A stretch of DNA of 64,000 nucleotides from Phormidesmis priestleyi BC1401. Lineage in GTDB: Bacteria > Cyanobacteriota > Cyanobacteriia > Leptolyngbyales > Leptolyngbyaceae. The notes beneath the pieces are model-generated. The model was not told the DNA's origin. It saw only the letters and a list, made by a program, of their open reading frames with translations, and made no database searches. Positions 18,564-28,341 of this stretch are shown one piece after another. Each line of letters starts with the position of its first letter. Positions within the stretch are counted from its first letter, which is position 1. The position numbers and the translations under genes are program-made. Where the stretch lies: contig NZ_LXYR01000002.1 of NCBI RefSeq assembly GCF_001650195.1, positions 62,001 through 126,000 of the forward strand. The letters run 5' to 3'.

Positions 18564-19514
18564 ATGGTGCAGTTCATTTCTTTCGGCGCAAACTTGCCCA
18601 CAATTCCGCCACTTGGCATTGGCACATGGCAATGGGGCGACTCATTGTTCTGGAGCTATGGCAAAGACTATGGCGAAGCTCAAGTCAAAGAAGCATTTGA
18701 TGCCACGATTGCTTCTGGAGTTGATTTCTTTGATACAGCAGAAATTTATGGCTTAGGCGAATCAGAAAAACTGTTGGGACGGTTTATGAAGCAAACCGAT
18801 CGCCCGATTCAAATTGCTACAAAATATATGCCGCTGCCGTGGCGATTCTCAGCGCAGTCAGTTCACGAAGCGGTATCAGATAGCCTGAAGCGGCTTCAGA
18901 TTGAGCAAATTGCGCTTTATCAAGTTCATATGCCGTTCGACTTTTTCATGAGTAAGAAAACTTTGATGGAAGCATTGGCAGAAGAAGTGAAGCGAGGGCG
19001 AATTGCGACGATCGGAGTCAGCAACTATTCGGCTGAACAAATGCGCGAAGCTCACGGATATTTGGCGGCAAAAGGGGTTCCTTTAGCGGTCAATCAGGTT
19101 CGTCATTCACTAATTACTCGCCAAATTGAAACAAACGGCATTTTCAATACTGCTCGTGATTTGGGAGTAAAGATCTTGGCATACAGTCCCTTGGCGCAGG
19201 GGCTATTAACAGGAAAATATACGCCTGAGAATGCAGACTCGGTGACAGGTGCCCGAAAGCTCGATTCTCGCTTCAGCCGTCAGGGATTAGAAAAACTTGC
19301 TCCTGTCCTCAATCTGATGCGAGAAATTGGACAAAAGCACGATAAAACTCCTGCTCAAGTTGCGCTTAACTGGCTGATTACTCAAGGCAACGTGATTCCG
19401 ATCCCCGGTGCTAAAAACGCTGATCAAGCTCGACAGAACGCCGGAGCTTTGGGCTGGTCACTTGATCCCGACGAATTCACTAAACTTGATTTAATAACGC
19501 GCGATCGACGCTAA
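18564..19514 (+). CDS. Aldo/keto reductase
   Basis: NADPH-dependent TIM-barrel oxidoreductase. The catalytic tetrad is visible: Asp in GVDFFDTAEIYGLGESEKLLG with the Tyr, Lys in IATKYMPLP, and His in YQVHMP. The NADPH-binding end has IPIPGAKNADQARQNAGALGW. The protein has 316 residues. Cyanobacterial homologues reduce methylglyoxal and other carbonyls. The gene stands alone. Confidence 0.92.
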   Translation: MVQFISFGANLPTIPPLGIGTWQWGDSLFWSYGKDYGEAQVKEAFDATIASGVDFFDTAEIYGLGESEKLLGRFMKQTDRPIQIATKYMPLPWRFSAQSVHEAVSDSLKRLQIEQIALYQVHMPFDFFMSKKTLMEALAEEVKRGRIATIGVSNYSAEQMREAHGYLAAKGVPLAVNQVRHSLITRQIETNGIFNTARDLGVKILAYSPLAQGLLTGKYTPENADSVTGARKLDSRFSRQGLEKLAPVLNLMREIGQKHDKTPAQVALNWLITQGNVIPIPGAKNADQARQNAGALGWSLDPDEFTKLDLITRDRR

Positions 19515-19702
19515 AAAGTTCACGAGTGATAAGCGGCGATCTTTAAGTTGAGAATCTCCACTCACTATTCAAAGTTCAAAACTTATCACCGATTGAGGCT
19601 CTCTTTACGCTCTAGCTACAGAAAAGCTCCGGAACCTAGAACGCTTGACTGAATAGTAAGTTAAGAAGAAGCAGTCCCGTGTAAGAGCTGGCACAAGCGT
19701 CT

Positions 19703-20101
19703 ATGAGTGCAGTTTTAGTCGTTGATGATAGTACGATGGTTCGGGTAATCCTCTCAGAATGCCTGGAAAGCAGTGGGTTTGAAGTCATTGAAGCGATCGA
19801 CGGCGTTGAAGCGATCGAGCAGATTCAGACCCATCGTCCAGATTTAGTGATCACCGATATCGTGATGCCGCGAATGAATGGCTACGAACTGTATCGCTGG
19901 ATCAAGAGCGATCCCCGAACAAAGGCAATTCCCGTGATGATGTGTACTGTTAAAGATGAGGACTTCGATCGCTATTGGGGTTTAAAGCAAGGAGCCGATG
20001 CCTACATCGCCAAACCATATTGCCCCTTAGAAATAGTCTACGCTGTCAAGCATTTATTAGAGATGGTAGAACCGATAGCCCTAAAATACCCGATGCCGTA
20101 G
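19703..20101 (+). CDS. Receiver-only response regulator (CheY/PilG-like)
   Basis: The 132-residue single-domain phospho-acceptor has the acidic pair D8/D9 (VLVVDDSTMVR), phosphorylation site D52 (LVITDIVMPRMNGYE), the Thr switch (MMCTVKD) and the Lys of AYIAKPY. There is no output domain. In cyanobacteria, similar proteins act in phototaxis/pilus systems or phosphorelays; no partner kinase is adjacent. A hairpin repeat follows directly at 20101. Confidence 0.9.
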   Translation: MSAVLVVDDSTMVRVILSECLESSGFEVIEAIDGVEAIEQIQTHRPDLVITDIVMPRMNGYELYRWIKSDPRTKAIPVMMCTVKDEDFDRYWGLKQGADAYIAKPYCPLEIVYAVKHLLEMVEPIALKYPMP

Positions 20102-20123
20102 AGACGTTCCACCGGAATGTCTC
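20101..20123. repeat. Palindromic repeat, GAGACGTTCC family, copy 1
   Basis: Arms GAGACGTTCC and GGAATGTCTC around ACC, with one G-T pair, start right after the receiver gene's stop codon. A closely similar hairpin is at 29463-29487. Short palindromes of this kind are dispersed in cyanobacterial genomes. Here it could also help end the transcript, though no T-run follows. Confidence 0.6.
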
Positions 20124-20167
20124 CGCACAATTTCGCAATCACGACCGCATTCAAAGAATTTCCAAAT

Positions 20168-20199
20168 AAAAAGCGGGCTAAGGAATCTCCTCAGCCCAC
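20168..20199 (-). terminator. Intrinsic terminator after the DEAD-box helicase gene
   Basis: On the minus strand, GTGGGCTGAGGAG pairs imperfectly with CCTTAGCCCGC and is followed by TTTTTAT. It lies 32 bp after the helicase stop codon. Confidence 0.75.
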
Positions 20200-20230
20200 T
20201 AACATTAACTATCTTTCACTGCCATTTACA

Positions 20231-21649
20231 CTAGTTAGAATTAGCAGAAGTCTTTACCCGCTTGACAGGCTTGGGCTTGTCAGAACCGCCGCCACCGCCA
20301 CCACCGCGAGAACGAGGAGCGTCATCCGCAACAGGATCACTACCAGAAGCCATCCAAGAAGGACGAGTCTTGTCGTAGACCATTTGCAGAGCCGCCGCTG
20401 CGATCGCGTGAGGTTCAAATTCTTCTGCAAGTTGCGCCACGATCGGCAAGAATGAAGCCATCCGCTCACCCGTCAACGCATCACGCACTTGACTTTGAAG
20501 CTTATCGAGGTAACGAGCTTCGATGTCGGCGCGATTTGGCACATTGCGAATCTCTAAACGCTGACGCACATGGTTCTCAATATCGCGCAGTTTGCGACGA
20601 TCAAGGGCATGAACCAGCGAGATTGCCGTACCTTCTTTGCCTGCACGTCCAGTCCGACCGATGCGGTGAACATAGCTTTCAACACTGTCAGGCAAATCGT
20701 AGTTGATCACATGAGTGAGGTCATCCACGTGAATGCCTCGTGCGGCGATATCAGTTGCAACGACCCAGCGCACTTGACGCTGACGGAACCGCAGTAACAG
20801 CCGTTCGCGCTGAGTCTGGGTGAGATCACCGTGATACTCATCCACACTATGTCCAGCGGATTGCAGTTGACTGGTCAGTTCGGCAGCCGCGCGACGAGTC
20901 CGCACAAAAATCAGAGCCGTGTCAGGATCTTCCAACTCTAGGATGGGTTGCAGTGCCCGTGCTTTCGTCCAACCGCGGGGAATCGTGTAGGCGACCTGAT
21001 TGATGCGATTCGGGGCAGCTTTAGGCTGCTCGATCGTCACCGTCACGGGTGATCTCAGGAACTTCGTCACTAGCTTACGAACCGAAGGCTCCATCGTGGC
21101 GGAGAAGAAAGCAGTTTGACGCTCAACAGGTGCCTGGTTCAGAATCTTCTCGACATCCTGAATAAAGCCCATGTTCAGCATTTCATCGGCTTCGTCTAGC
21201 ACCATCCAGCTCAACTGATTGAGCTTTAGATCGCCACGGCTGAGAAGGTCAATCACTCGTCCTGGTGTGCCGACGACAATTTGAGATCCTTTGCGGAGGC
21301 GAGAAATTTGCTGGTCGATCGACTGTCCACCATAGATTGCTAAGACTTGGACGCGCTTGTCGTCCACAAACGTACGGGCTGCCTGACAGACCTGCATCGC
21401 CAACTCACGAGTCGGGGTGAGGATCAGTGCCTGTACAGCAGGATTTTTGGGATCAATCCGCTCCAAGATAGGCAGAGCGAACGCAGCGGTCTTGCCTGTT
21501 CCAGTTTGGGCTTGACCGACCACATCGCGACCAGCCAGTAGGTGAGGAATGGCTTGGGCTTGAATCGCGGTCGGGGCAGTAAAGCCCAACTCTTCTAAGT
21601 TGCGAACGCGAGCTTCAGAAAGTCCAAGGCTTTGGAAAGAAAGGGTCAT
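20231..21649 (-). CDS. DEAD-box RNA helicase (CrhR/DeaD-like)
   Basis: ATP-dependent RNA helicase; the closest functional parallel is cyanobacterial CrhR, which is regulated by cold and redox state. All motifs are present: Q motif (FQSLGLSEARVRNLEELGF), motif I AQTGTGKT, PTRELA, VLDEADEM, FFSATM, and HRIGRTGRAG. The 472-residue protein has a C-terminal extension ending in a poly-Gly stretch and a basic tail (SDKPKPVKRVKTSANSN). The 200-bp gap to rimO upstream is a possible long 5' UTR. Confidence 0.93.
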   Translation of the reverse strand: MTLSFQSLGLSEARVRNLEELGFTAPTAIQAQAIPHLLAGRDVVGQAQTGTGKTAAFALPILERIDPKNPAVQALILTPTRELAMQVCQAARTFVDDKRVQVLAIYGGQSIDQQISRLRKGSQIVVGTPGRVIDLLSRGDLKLNQLSWMVLDEADEMLNMGFIQDVEKILNQAPVERQTAFFSATMEPSVRKLVTKFLRSPVTVTIEQPKAAPNRINQVAYTIPRGWTKARALQPILELEDPDTALIFVRTRRAAAELTSQLQSAGHSVDEYHGDLTQTQRERLLLRFRQRQVRWVVATDIAARGIHVDDLTHVINYDLPDSVESYVHRIGRTGRAGKEGTAISLVHALDRRKLRDIENHVRQRLEIRNVPNRADIEARYLDKLQSQVRDALTGERMASFLPIVAQLAEEFEPHAIAAAALQMVYDKTRPSWMASGSDPVADDAPRSRGGGGGGGSDKPKPVKRVKTSANSN

Positions 21650-21850
21650 TGAATGCTCCTAATAGGTCAAAGGTCATGCGCCATCACTCGATGAGAGGAT
21701 CAGGATGTCCTGATAAAACTCAGGCACGGTCAGCCCTGGGCTTACACCATCGGGAAAGGCGCGATAAACATGCGAAACGTGTGGGCGAGAAGGTCGTCAA
21801 AAACGACGCATCTCAAATCGCTTTCAGTAAAACTACAGACATCGGAATCC

Positions 21851-23206
21851 TCATCGAGTCGCCACTAAAGAGGTCTGCATCAAGTCTGCTGCGGTCGCAA
21901 CATTCCCATACAGATCGTAAACATCGGCATCGACGATCGCCACGGGCACGAGTGCCCCTAGCGATGCCTCACCCTGGACATACACCAGTCCATCCACCTC
22001 TGGCGAAAAGCGGGCAGACCGACCGATTAACTCACCCGTCTCCGGGTTTTCTTGCTCAATCAAAACATCGACAACCTTGCCAATCTGCGATCGATTTCTC
22101 CTAAGAGAAATCGGTTGCTGAATCTGCATTAAGGCATCGCGACGGGCATCCATTACCGATTGCGGTAACTGGTTGGGCAACTCGTAGGCAGGAGTTCCCT
22201 CTTCGGGGGAAAAGGTGAAGACCCCTACATGATCGAACTCGTGACGTTGAACAAACTGCAGTAAATGTTCAAACTGTTCATCGGTTTCACCGGGAAATCC
22301 CACGATGAAAGTGGTTCTCAGCACAGCATCGGGTAACGCTAATTTGATGCGCTCAATGATGCCGTCATTTACCCGACCCTGCCAGGGACGATTCATTGAT
22401 CGAAGAATCTCTGGGTGGGAGTGCTGAAGGGGCAAGTCTAAATAAGGCAGAACGTTGGACGTTTCTTGCATCGCTGCCATCACCTTGGGCGTTAAGCCCG
22501 TGGGATAAGCATAGTGCATCCGAATCCAGGGGATGTCTACTGCTCCCAGCGCCCGGATTAGTTCTGCCAACCTGGGTTCCCCATAGATATCTAATCCATA
22601 GTTCGTCGTGATTTGAGAGATTAAGATAATCTCTCGAACGCCTTCTGAGGCAAGCTGGTTGGCTTCAGTGACGATGGACTCGATCGTGCGCGATCGTTGG
22701 TCTCCGCGCAGGTGGGGAATGATGCAAAAGGCGCAACGATAGTCACAACCTTCTGCAATTCTGAGATAAGCAACTCCTTCAGTTGTAGTGCGATACCGAG
22801 GAGTCGTTTCATCTGCAATGTAGGTGGGTTCCTGCGAGACTTCGGTGACTCGCTCTCCCAATTCTGTCCGCTCAATCACGTCCACAATTTTGTGATAGTC
22901 GCCTGTCCCAACCAGCGCTACGGCTTCAGGAATTTCGTCTAACAGTTGCTCTTGGAAATGCTGCGCCATGCAGCCCGTGATCACAATTTTTTTGTTTAAT
23001 TCTGCAAGTTCTACCAGCGTCCGTACAGACTCTTCGCGCGCTGCCTGAATGAAGCTACACGTATTGACGATGACGTAATCTGCGAGTTCTTCGTTCGCGT
23101 CGACATCATAGCCCGCTTGTACTAGCAGACCCAGCATATGCTCGGTATCAATTCTGTTCTTTTCGCAGCCTAGATGAGAAATGGCAATGGTTGGCTTGTT
23201 GCCCAT
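21851..23206 (-). CDS. rimO: Ribosomal protein S12 methylthiotransferase RimO
   Basis: Radical-SAM enzyme that methylthiolates the conserved Asp of ribosomal protein S12. Of its 451 residues, the N-terminal UPF0004 domain carries the auxiliary-cluster cysteines ([29 protein letters not shown]). The radical-SAM cluster is [13 protein letters not shown] (CxxxCxxC), and a TRAM domain lies at the C-terminus ([19 protein letters not shown]). RimO rather than MiaB is chosen from the HLGCEKN start and overall length. Confidence 0.95.
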   Translation of the reverse strand: MGNKPTIAISHLGCEKNRIDTEHMLGLLVQAGYDVDANEELADYVIVNTCSFIQAAREESVRTLVELAELNKKIVITGCMAQHFQEQLLDEIPEAVALVGTGDYHKIVDVIERTELGERVTEVSQEPTYIADETTPRYRTTTEGVAYLRIAEGCDYRCAFCIIPHLRGDQRSRTIESIVTEANQLASEGVREIILISQITTNYGLDIYGEPRLAELIRALGAVDIPWIRMHYAYPTGLTPKVMAAMQETSNVLPYLDLPLQHSHPEILRSMNRPWQGRVNDGIIERIKLALPDAVLRTTFIVGFPGETDEQFEHLLQFVQRHEFDHVGVFTFSPEEGTPAYELPNQLPQSVMDARRDALMQIQQPISLRRNRSQIGKVVDVLIEQENPETGELIGRSARFSPEVDGLVYVQGEASLGALVPVAIVDADVYDLYGNVATAADLMQTSLVATR

Positions 23207-23533
23207 GAAAAACCTGGTGAAATAAGTGAAGAAAGGTTGGTGTTAAACTAAACCGCGGCGATCGCCAGTGCGACGGCTTCCCCCTCGCTTCACATCCACC
23301 GTGTCTGTTGCCTGATGGATATAGATACGCGCAATCGCTTTGTCACGTTGATCTCAATGATAGCGCAGAATTGGGAACATTACGTTCTGTTAAACAGATT
23401 CTTTTGCAGGGAGTAGTGAAGCGTCAAAAGTTCGGCGGAAAAACTAGATTGAAGATAACTTTTCGTGCCCTCTCTAGCTTAGATCTTAAATCTCTAGCCT
23501 TGACCCTTTACCTTCAATCTTCACACTTGTTAT
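23207..23533. other. Intergenic region, no gene seen
   Basis: 327 bp between rimO and the HlyD-type gene, both on the minus strand. It holds the rimO promoter region. I found no open frame with protein-like composition, no tRNA and no strong hairpin. Confidence 0.6.
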
Positions 23534-24967
23534 CTATCTAACTGAAAACGCCTCACTGAACTTTTTGGTGACAGGCTCAAGCAGGAAGCTAAGAATCGAC
23601 TTTTTACGGGTGACAATCTCAGCGACCCCCGTCATGCCAGGAGTCAACTCAACATCGTGACCTCGCACGCTGACCGCATTTTTGTTAAGCCGCACCTTCG
23701 CTAGGAAGACAGGACCCATATCACGACCGTTTTCATCTTTCTCGACTACGGCATCGGGGCTAATCTGAAGCACTTCGCCCTCGATTACGCCAAATTCTTG
23801 ATAGGGGAAGGTGGTCAGCTTGACCTTCGCATTCATTTCAGGACGAATGAAGCCAATATCCCGGTTGAGAACTTTGACCTCTAAAACCAAATCTTGATTT
23901 GCTGGCAAGATCGAGAGCAACTCTTCGCCTTGCTGTACAGGACCTTGGGTGACCTTAAGATTGTAAACGGTACCATCAAACGGAGCAGTGACCGTTTCTT
24001 TGTCAGACTGCTGCTTTTTAGCGACAGCAATTTCACCGAGCTTTTTCGACAATTCCTCGCGGCGCTGGTTAAGTTGAGTGAGAATCTCACCCTGACGCTG
24101 AGGAGCCAAGCCCTGAGCCGTGCTTTTTGCCGACTCAAACGCTTGCTGTGCCTGACGAATTCGAGCCTGCTGGGCTTCGGCTTCTTTCGCAAGAGAGGTG
24201 ATTTTATCTTCCGCCTCATTGATTTGATTTTTGGCGCTGGTGACTTGATCAACGGCGTTAAGATAATCCAACCGAGGAACGGCATTGCTAGCAATCAACG
24301 TGCGAAGACTTCTCTCTCGCTCTTGAGCCGTAGCGAGACTGGCTTTTGTGTTTTGCAGCGTCGTCTGAGCGTTGACTAAATTTTCTTGATATCGCTCTAA
24401 CCGAGTTTGTGCCTCGTTGATAGTCGAGAGTTGACGGTTTGCTTCGGCTGTGGCTCCCGCTTGCTTTTCAGTAAATTCTCGCTGCCGTGCATTTAAAAGT
24501 TGGTCTTGGATTAGATTCCCCCCTGCCACCGTTTGCCCCCGGCTTTCTGCTTCCAGTCGATTCACGTCTTCTTGAATCTTTTGAACCTCTTTCTCTAAGC
24601 TGGCAACATTCGTCTCACTGGCTCCTGGATCGATTTCGACCAAAACATCGCCTTTTTTGACGACGCTTCCCGCTTTGACTTTGGTTTGTGAGACGCTGCC
24701 GACCCCAACCGATCGAATGGGTCGCACTTCGGTTGAGGGAACAGTCTTGCCCTGCGCGATCGCCACTTCATCAATCTGGCTAAAATGCGCCCACCCGATT
24801 GTGCCGAACACGATCACTGTCACCGTGCCTGCCAGAATGCGGGTGTAGAGCGGCGGCAACTCCTGGACGGCTTTGCCCAACTCATAAGAGAGGGAATCTT
24901 CAGGGTTGGCAAGCTGCTGTTTGACTTGCTGAGATTGAGCAGGGGTGGAAGAAAGAGAAACTCGCAT
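23534..24967 (-). CDS. HlyD family secretion adaptor
   Basis: Periplasmic adaptor of a type I secretion or bacteriocin-export machine. The 477-residue protein has a cytoplasmic N-terminus, one membrane helix (ILAGTVTVIVFGTIGWAHF) and the lipoyl half SVGVGSVSQTKVKAGSVVKKG. A coiled-coil hairpin of over 200 residues follows, then the second half TAPFDGTVYNLKVTQGPV and the C-terminal beta-barrel (VELTPGMTGVAEIVTRKKSI). No ABC transporter or TolC gene is adjacent, so its partner is encoded elsewhere. Confidence 0.9.
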   Translation of the reverse strand: MRVSLSSTPAQSQQVKQQLANPEDSLSYELGKAVQELPPLYTRILAGTVTVIVFGTIGWAHFSQIDEVAIAQGKTVPSTEVRPIRSVGVGSVSQTKVKAGSVVKKGDVLVEIDPGASETNVASLEKEVQKIQEDVNRLEAESRGQTVAGGNLIQDQLLNARQREFTEKQAGATAEANRQLSTINEAQTRLERYQENLVNAQTTLQNTKASLATAQERERSLRTLIASNAVPRLDYLNAVDQVTSAKNQINEAEDKITSLAKEAEAQQARIRQAQQAFESAKSTAQGLAPQRQGEILTQLNQRREELSKKLGEIAVAKKQQSDKETVTAPFDGTVYNLKVTQGPVQQGEELLSILPANQDLVLEVKVLNRDIGFIRPEMNAKVKLTTFPYQEFGVIEGEVLQISPDAVVEKDENGRDMGPVFLAKVRLNKNAVSVRGHDVELTPGMTGVAEIVTRKKSILSFLLEPVTKKFSEAFSVR

Positions 24968-25140
24968 AAAGTCCTTTGTTTTACCGGGGCAAGGATAAAC
25001 GTCACGATCGCACTCTAAAAGTCTGTCAGAGGTTACAGACTGTAATGATATCTGAATAGCTCTTAAGCAAGTCGGCGATCGTGGAGCAGACCATTAATAT
25101 TGAATCTAGAATACCCATCTATGTTGACGGTCGCACAGCC

Positions 25141-25422
25141 ATGTTTCAACTTTTGTATCCTCTGGTTCACGCCATTCAGCCGTTTTTGGTGCCGATCTGC
25201 TTTGTGTTCGCCTGGCTGTTTGTGATTCTTGGTGCCTGGAGCTTAGTTTCAATGATGTTTGAAGGGGTGAGCCACGCGAGACACCTTCACCAAATTCCGT
25301 GCGCGAACTGTCGATATTTTACGGGTGATTATGGACTTAAATGCACGGTTCATCCTTCGCTCGCGCTGTCTGAAGATGCCATTCACTGTCCTGATTATGA
25401 TCCGACTCCCACTTCCTACTAA
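25141..25422 (+). CDS. Conserved small membrane protein with C-terminal four-Cys motif
   Basis: Function unknown. The 93-residue protein has two hydrophobic stretches (PFLVPICFVFAWLFVILGAW in particular). A C-terminal tail carries CANCRYFTGDYGLKCTVHPS and AIHCPDYDP, four cysteines that could bind a metal; a fifth Cys lies in the membrane segment. This tail resembles a cyanobacterial conserved family. ATG at 25141 is used; a GTG at 25081 would add 20 residues, and neither has a clear ribosome-binding site. Confidence 0.6.
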   Translation: MFQLLYPLVHAIQPFLVPICFVFAWLFVILGAWSLVSMMFEGVSHARHLHQIPCANCRYFTGDYGLKCTVHPSLALSEDAIHCPDYDPTPTSY

Positions 25423-25461
25423 GGTTTTAGAAGAGGATTTGGAACTGTAGGGACGATCGCG

Positions 25462-25794
25462 GTGTTTGTACAAAAACTTGACGACTGTCCAGAGTTTGTA
25501 GCGGGGGGCGAAACGCTCTTGCGGAAGCTATTTCACTCTGATAAGCACCCGTTGGATTCGAGATATAGCTTGGCACACGCGATCGTTTGAATCGGATAAA
25601 CCTCCACTCCCCATACGTTGAACATGTCTGAGGTCTACTACATTCTCACGGGCAGAGGGGAGATGCACATCGACGAAGAAGCCCAAACCGTAGAGTCGGG
25701 AAGTGCTATCTATATTCCGTCGAATGCAAGACGGTTTATTGACAATAGTGGCGGCGAACCGCTGATTTTTATCTGTATCGTTGATCCTGCCTGA
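25462..25794 (+). pseudogene. Cupin-domain protein with two in-frame stop codons
   Basis: One frame from GTG at 25462 reads as a typical small cupin: VQKLDDCPEFVAGGETLLRK, SRYSLAHAIV, then after the stops PHTLNMSEVYYILTGRGEMHI, SGSAIYIPSNARRF and FICIVDPA. TGA at 25588 and TAA at 25597 interrupt it where relatives read about VKPGETTLPH. The frame is otherwise unbroken, so two substitutions explain the damage. An ATG at 25624 could still give a 56-residue C-terminal piece lacking the first metal-binding part. Confidence 0.75.
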
Positions 25795-25871
25795 CGGAAA
25801 GAGGATAAAACGATTTACAGCAAATCATCAAATTGAAGACGGATGAAGATTGACTCCATCCCTCTCGATAA

Positions 25872-26186
25872 CTAATCTGGGTTTGACTCTGGGTAACGAC
25901 GTTTGGGCAGCTGTTCTGCTTCGGGGCAGTCGTCTGAAACCAGAGGATCAACATTGCCTTTGGGCACAGAAGCAAGCTTTTGGGTGACAGCACCGATGCT
26001 TTCTAAACGAACCATCTCTTCCCAAGAGCAAGTTTCGTCGTCTTCTTCGGTTTCATAACGCAACGTGACTAGATCACCTTCGATATCAAGAATCTTGGCG
26101 CGTTCAATCCAGCGTTGCTGATCCCGCAAGAAAATCCAGACTTCTCGCCCATCGCAACAGAGTTGATAAATCTTGCGGTGTAGCAT
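25872..26186 (-). CDS. Conserved cyanobacterial protein (DUF6679-like)
   Basis: The 104-residue product resembles a strongly conserved cyanobacterial family of unknown function (family number from memory). The core MLHRKIYQLCCDGREVWIFL, RWIERAKILDIEGDLVTLRY, and CSWEEMVRLESIGAVTQKL contains a pair of adjacent cysteines and a beta-rich, acidic middle. The C-terminal 25 residues look disordered. It stands alone. Confidence 0.75.
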   Translation of the reverse strand: MLHRKIYQLCCDGREVWIFLRDQQRWIERAKILDIEGDLVTLRYETEEDDETCSWEEMVRLESIGAVTQKLASVPKGNVDPLVSDDCPEAEQLPKRRYPESNPD

Positions 26187-26730
26187 ATGTTGCTTCTCCT
26201 GAGCAAATGACTCTTAAAAACTGCATTTTGAGACTGCGATTCCCTAGATTTTGGGGTTGCAGGATTACTCATTTGATTTTCCTACCGAAAATCGCTAGCT
26301 TTGATACAAGGTGTCTACTCATATCCCTAAACTAACGTGAGAACGAGCGGAAAGGGTTCTAGCTGAAGACAGGCTTTTGCTTAAGGAATAAAACGGGGGA
26401 GCCTGTTTATTTAGAAGGAGGGTTGCGATCGCAATCATTCATTCAAGGTGGGGAAAGGTCAAAGCGGCTCGATTCGATAGATTGCAGGGGTTGAATCAAA
26501 GCAGCGGCTGGGCAGAGGGGTGAAGGGCACAATCAAATCGGCATTGGTCAGGATCTTGAAGTGGGGCATCGATAAATCTAGCCATTGTGCAAAGCGTTCC
26601 TATAAGTTTGTAAGCCTTTCAAGGTCTTGCTAGGTTAGCTACCTTATAAGTATCGAATTGTACCAACTATTCTAACCATTGTTAAGCAGGATGACTCAAT
26701 GGATTGATAAATTTTGAGCAAAGAAGATGC
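26187..26730. other. Intergenic region with a possible gene remnant
   Basis: 544 bp. Most of it shows nothing. On the minus strand, 26459-26569 reads a 36-residue peptide beginning MPHFKILTNADLIVPFTPLP and ending in AIYRIEPL. Its composition is protein-like, so it may be the tail of a lost gene. I cannot assign it to a family and would not call it a gene. Confidence 0.3.
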
Positions 26731-28266
26731 TTAAGGAAGCCAACGAGGATGAAACCCAGGCATGGGCAACGCCTCAGGCTGGACTTTAGCAGTTAAATCT
26801 CCAGTGAGGGGCAAGAGCCAGAGACGGCTGTTAACCATTGGTTTGCTGTCAAGCGATCGAGCCTCGCCATTCGTCTGATCAAAAATCAGCGCTAACCCGT
26901 CGGGAGCAAGGCTGAGCTGAATGTCGCGCTGTTTGGGCAACAGCACCATCGGATACAGAGCACGTTCTGCGCCGCCTTGAGTAACAGCAGTTTTGAGGTC
27001 TATCGCGGCAATGTAAGGTTGTTCTTGATAGGTGGCACCGGGAATAAGGTTTGTCAGCAGACAATAGAGAATCTGCTCAGTGGGGTCAAACTGAGCACTG
27101 ACGATCGAGCCTGTCGTTTTAAAGATTTCTTTTGAGTCGCCCTGATTGGTCACAAGAAACAGCGATCGAGTGTAATCGGTGTTAAATTTCACCATCGCAG
27201 CACTGGAGCCATCTTTAGAGAAACTTAGTACCATACCAAATTTGGGCAGAAAGTCTAGAGGGTCAGCTTGGGGCTGTAGAGGAATGAGGGCAAGTCCTTG
27301 TCCTTGAGCGATCGCCAAAGATGAACTATCCGGTGTAATCAGAAATTCACCGCCAGGTTGCTTGTTATCTAAAGGCTGAGGCTGAGAGCCTTGACGAATC
27401 ATCCACGGTCCAAAGTTATTGGGATTTTTGCGGTTAACTCGCTGCACCACAATGACGGTTCCATCGGCAGATAAGTCAAACTTGAGATTCTGATAATTCT
27501 GATTGTCAAGGACTAGATCGACTTGTCCTGACGACTGAGTCGGTGAAGGCTGGGCTGGGTTAAAAAACTCCCAGTCAGATTTTTGGGCATCACCCAGTTG
27601 AGCCGGAGCCTCGATCGAGATTCCAGTGGTGACGGTGTAGAGTTTTTGATCCACTAACGATTGAGACTGATCGGCACGATCGATGGCAGAAAAAAGAATG
27701 CGATCGCTTTGGGCATAAGGCTTAAAGTCCATCACCACCAGATTTTGGGGAGTCAGGATCTTTTTCTCCTGCTTTGTCAAATTGAAGAGAATGAGCCGTC
27801 CTGCTTCGTCTCGATCCACTCCAATGTAGGCAAATGCACGATCGCGACTCTGAAAGCTTCCGACAAATGGCTGGAGACTGGCGCGATTGCTGCCTTCTTG
27901 GGTAAAGCGGTCTTGAGCATTTTGCAGCTTGACTTTAAAGGACGTGCCGTAAGGAGCAGGGGTATTCAGGGTGTAAGCCATTCGTCGCCCTGCCCAGCTT
28001 GTTTTTCCGGGTAAGGGTGGCTCGATTTGTAGATTTTGCTCAACGCTGCTGTGATCCATCGGGCGGCTGAATGTAAAGACAAAGGCACTGTCGTCTGCGC
28101 CAACCTGCTTGTTTTGCCAGGTAAAATCACGGACTCGTGGAGCACTGCGATCGCCGTTCAACACCAGCAGCCCAATCAACACACTCAAAATCAGGATGAC
28201 TGCTAGAGCGACCCGATCGAGCGGTTGAGGAAATGACTTGGATGGAGCGGCTGGCGTTGTTTGCAT
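26731..28266 (-). CDS. Membrane-anchored protein with Ig-like and beta-propeller-like regions
   Basis: Function unknown. The 511-residue protein has an N-terminal anchor (VALAVILILSVLIGLLVLNG). An Ig-like region follows at about 45-135 (AFVFTFSRPMDHSSVEQNLQ, the bacterial Ig-like/SbsA pattern of 'VFTFSRPMD'). Then come about 350 residues of repeating beta segments with DxxxL and FSKDGSSAAMVKF-type blades, like TolB/WD propellers. Most of the protein should lie outside the membrane on the periplasmic side. It is a single gene. Confidence 0.7.
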   Translation of the reverse strand: MQTTPAAPSKSFPQPLDRVALAVILILSVLIGLLVLNGDRSAPRVRDFTWQNKQVGADDSAFVFTFSRPMDHSSVEQNLQIEPPLPGKTSWAGRRMAYTLNTPAPYGTSFKVKLQNAQDRFTQEGSNRASLQPFVGSFQSRDRAFAYIGVDRDEAGRLILFNLTKQEKKILTPQNLVVMDFKPYAQSDRILFSAIDRADQSQSLVDQKLYTVTTGISIEAPAQLGDAQKSDWEFFNPAQPSPTQSSGQVDLVLDNQNYQNLKFDLSADGTVIVVQRVNRKNPNNFGPWMIRQGSQPQPLDNKQPGGEFLITPDSSSLAIAQGQGLALIPLQPQADPLDFLPKFGMVLSFSKDGSSAAMVKFNTDYTRSLFLVTNQGDSKEIFKTTGSIVSAQFDPTEQILYCLLTNLIPGATYQEQPYIAAIDLKTAVTQGGAERALYPMVLLPKQRDIQLSLAPDGLALIFDQTNGEARSLDSKPMVNSRLWLLPLTGDLTAKVQPEALPMPGFHPRWLP

Positions 28267-28341
28267 ACTAAATCTTGCTTGGAGATTGAGGAATCAGACC
28301 TTAGTATAAAACGTGTGAAAGATGGGCAACCGAGTTTTTAA

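Noticed and set aside
26459..26569. 36-residue minus-strand ORF
   Set aside because: Too short and no recognisable family; kept only as a possible remnant.
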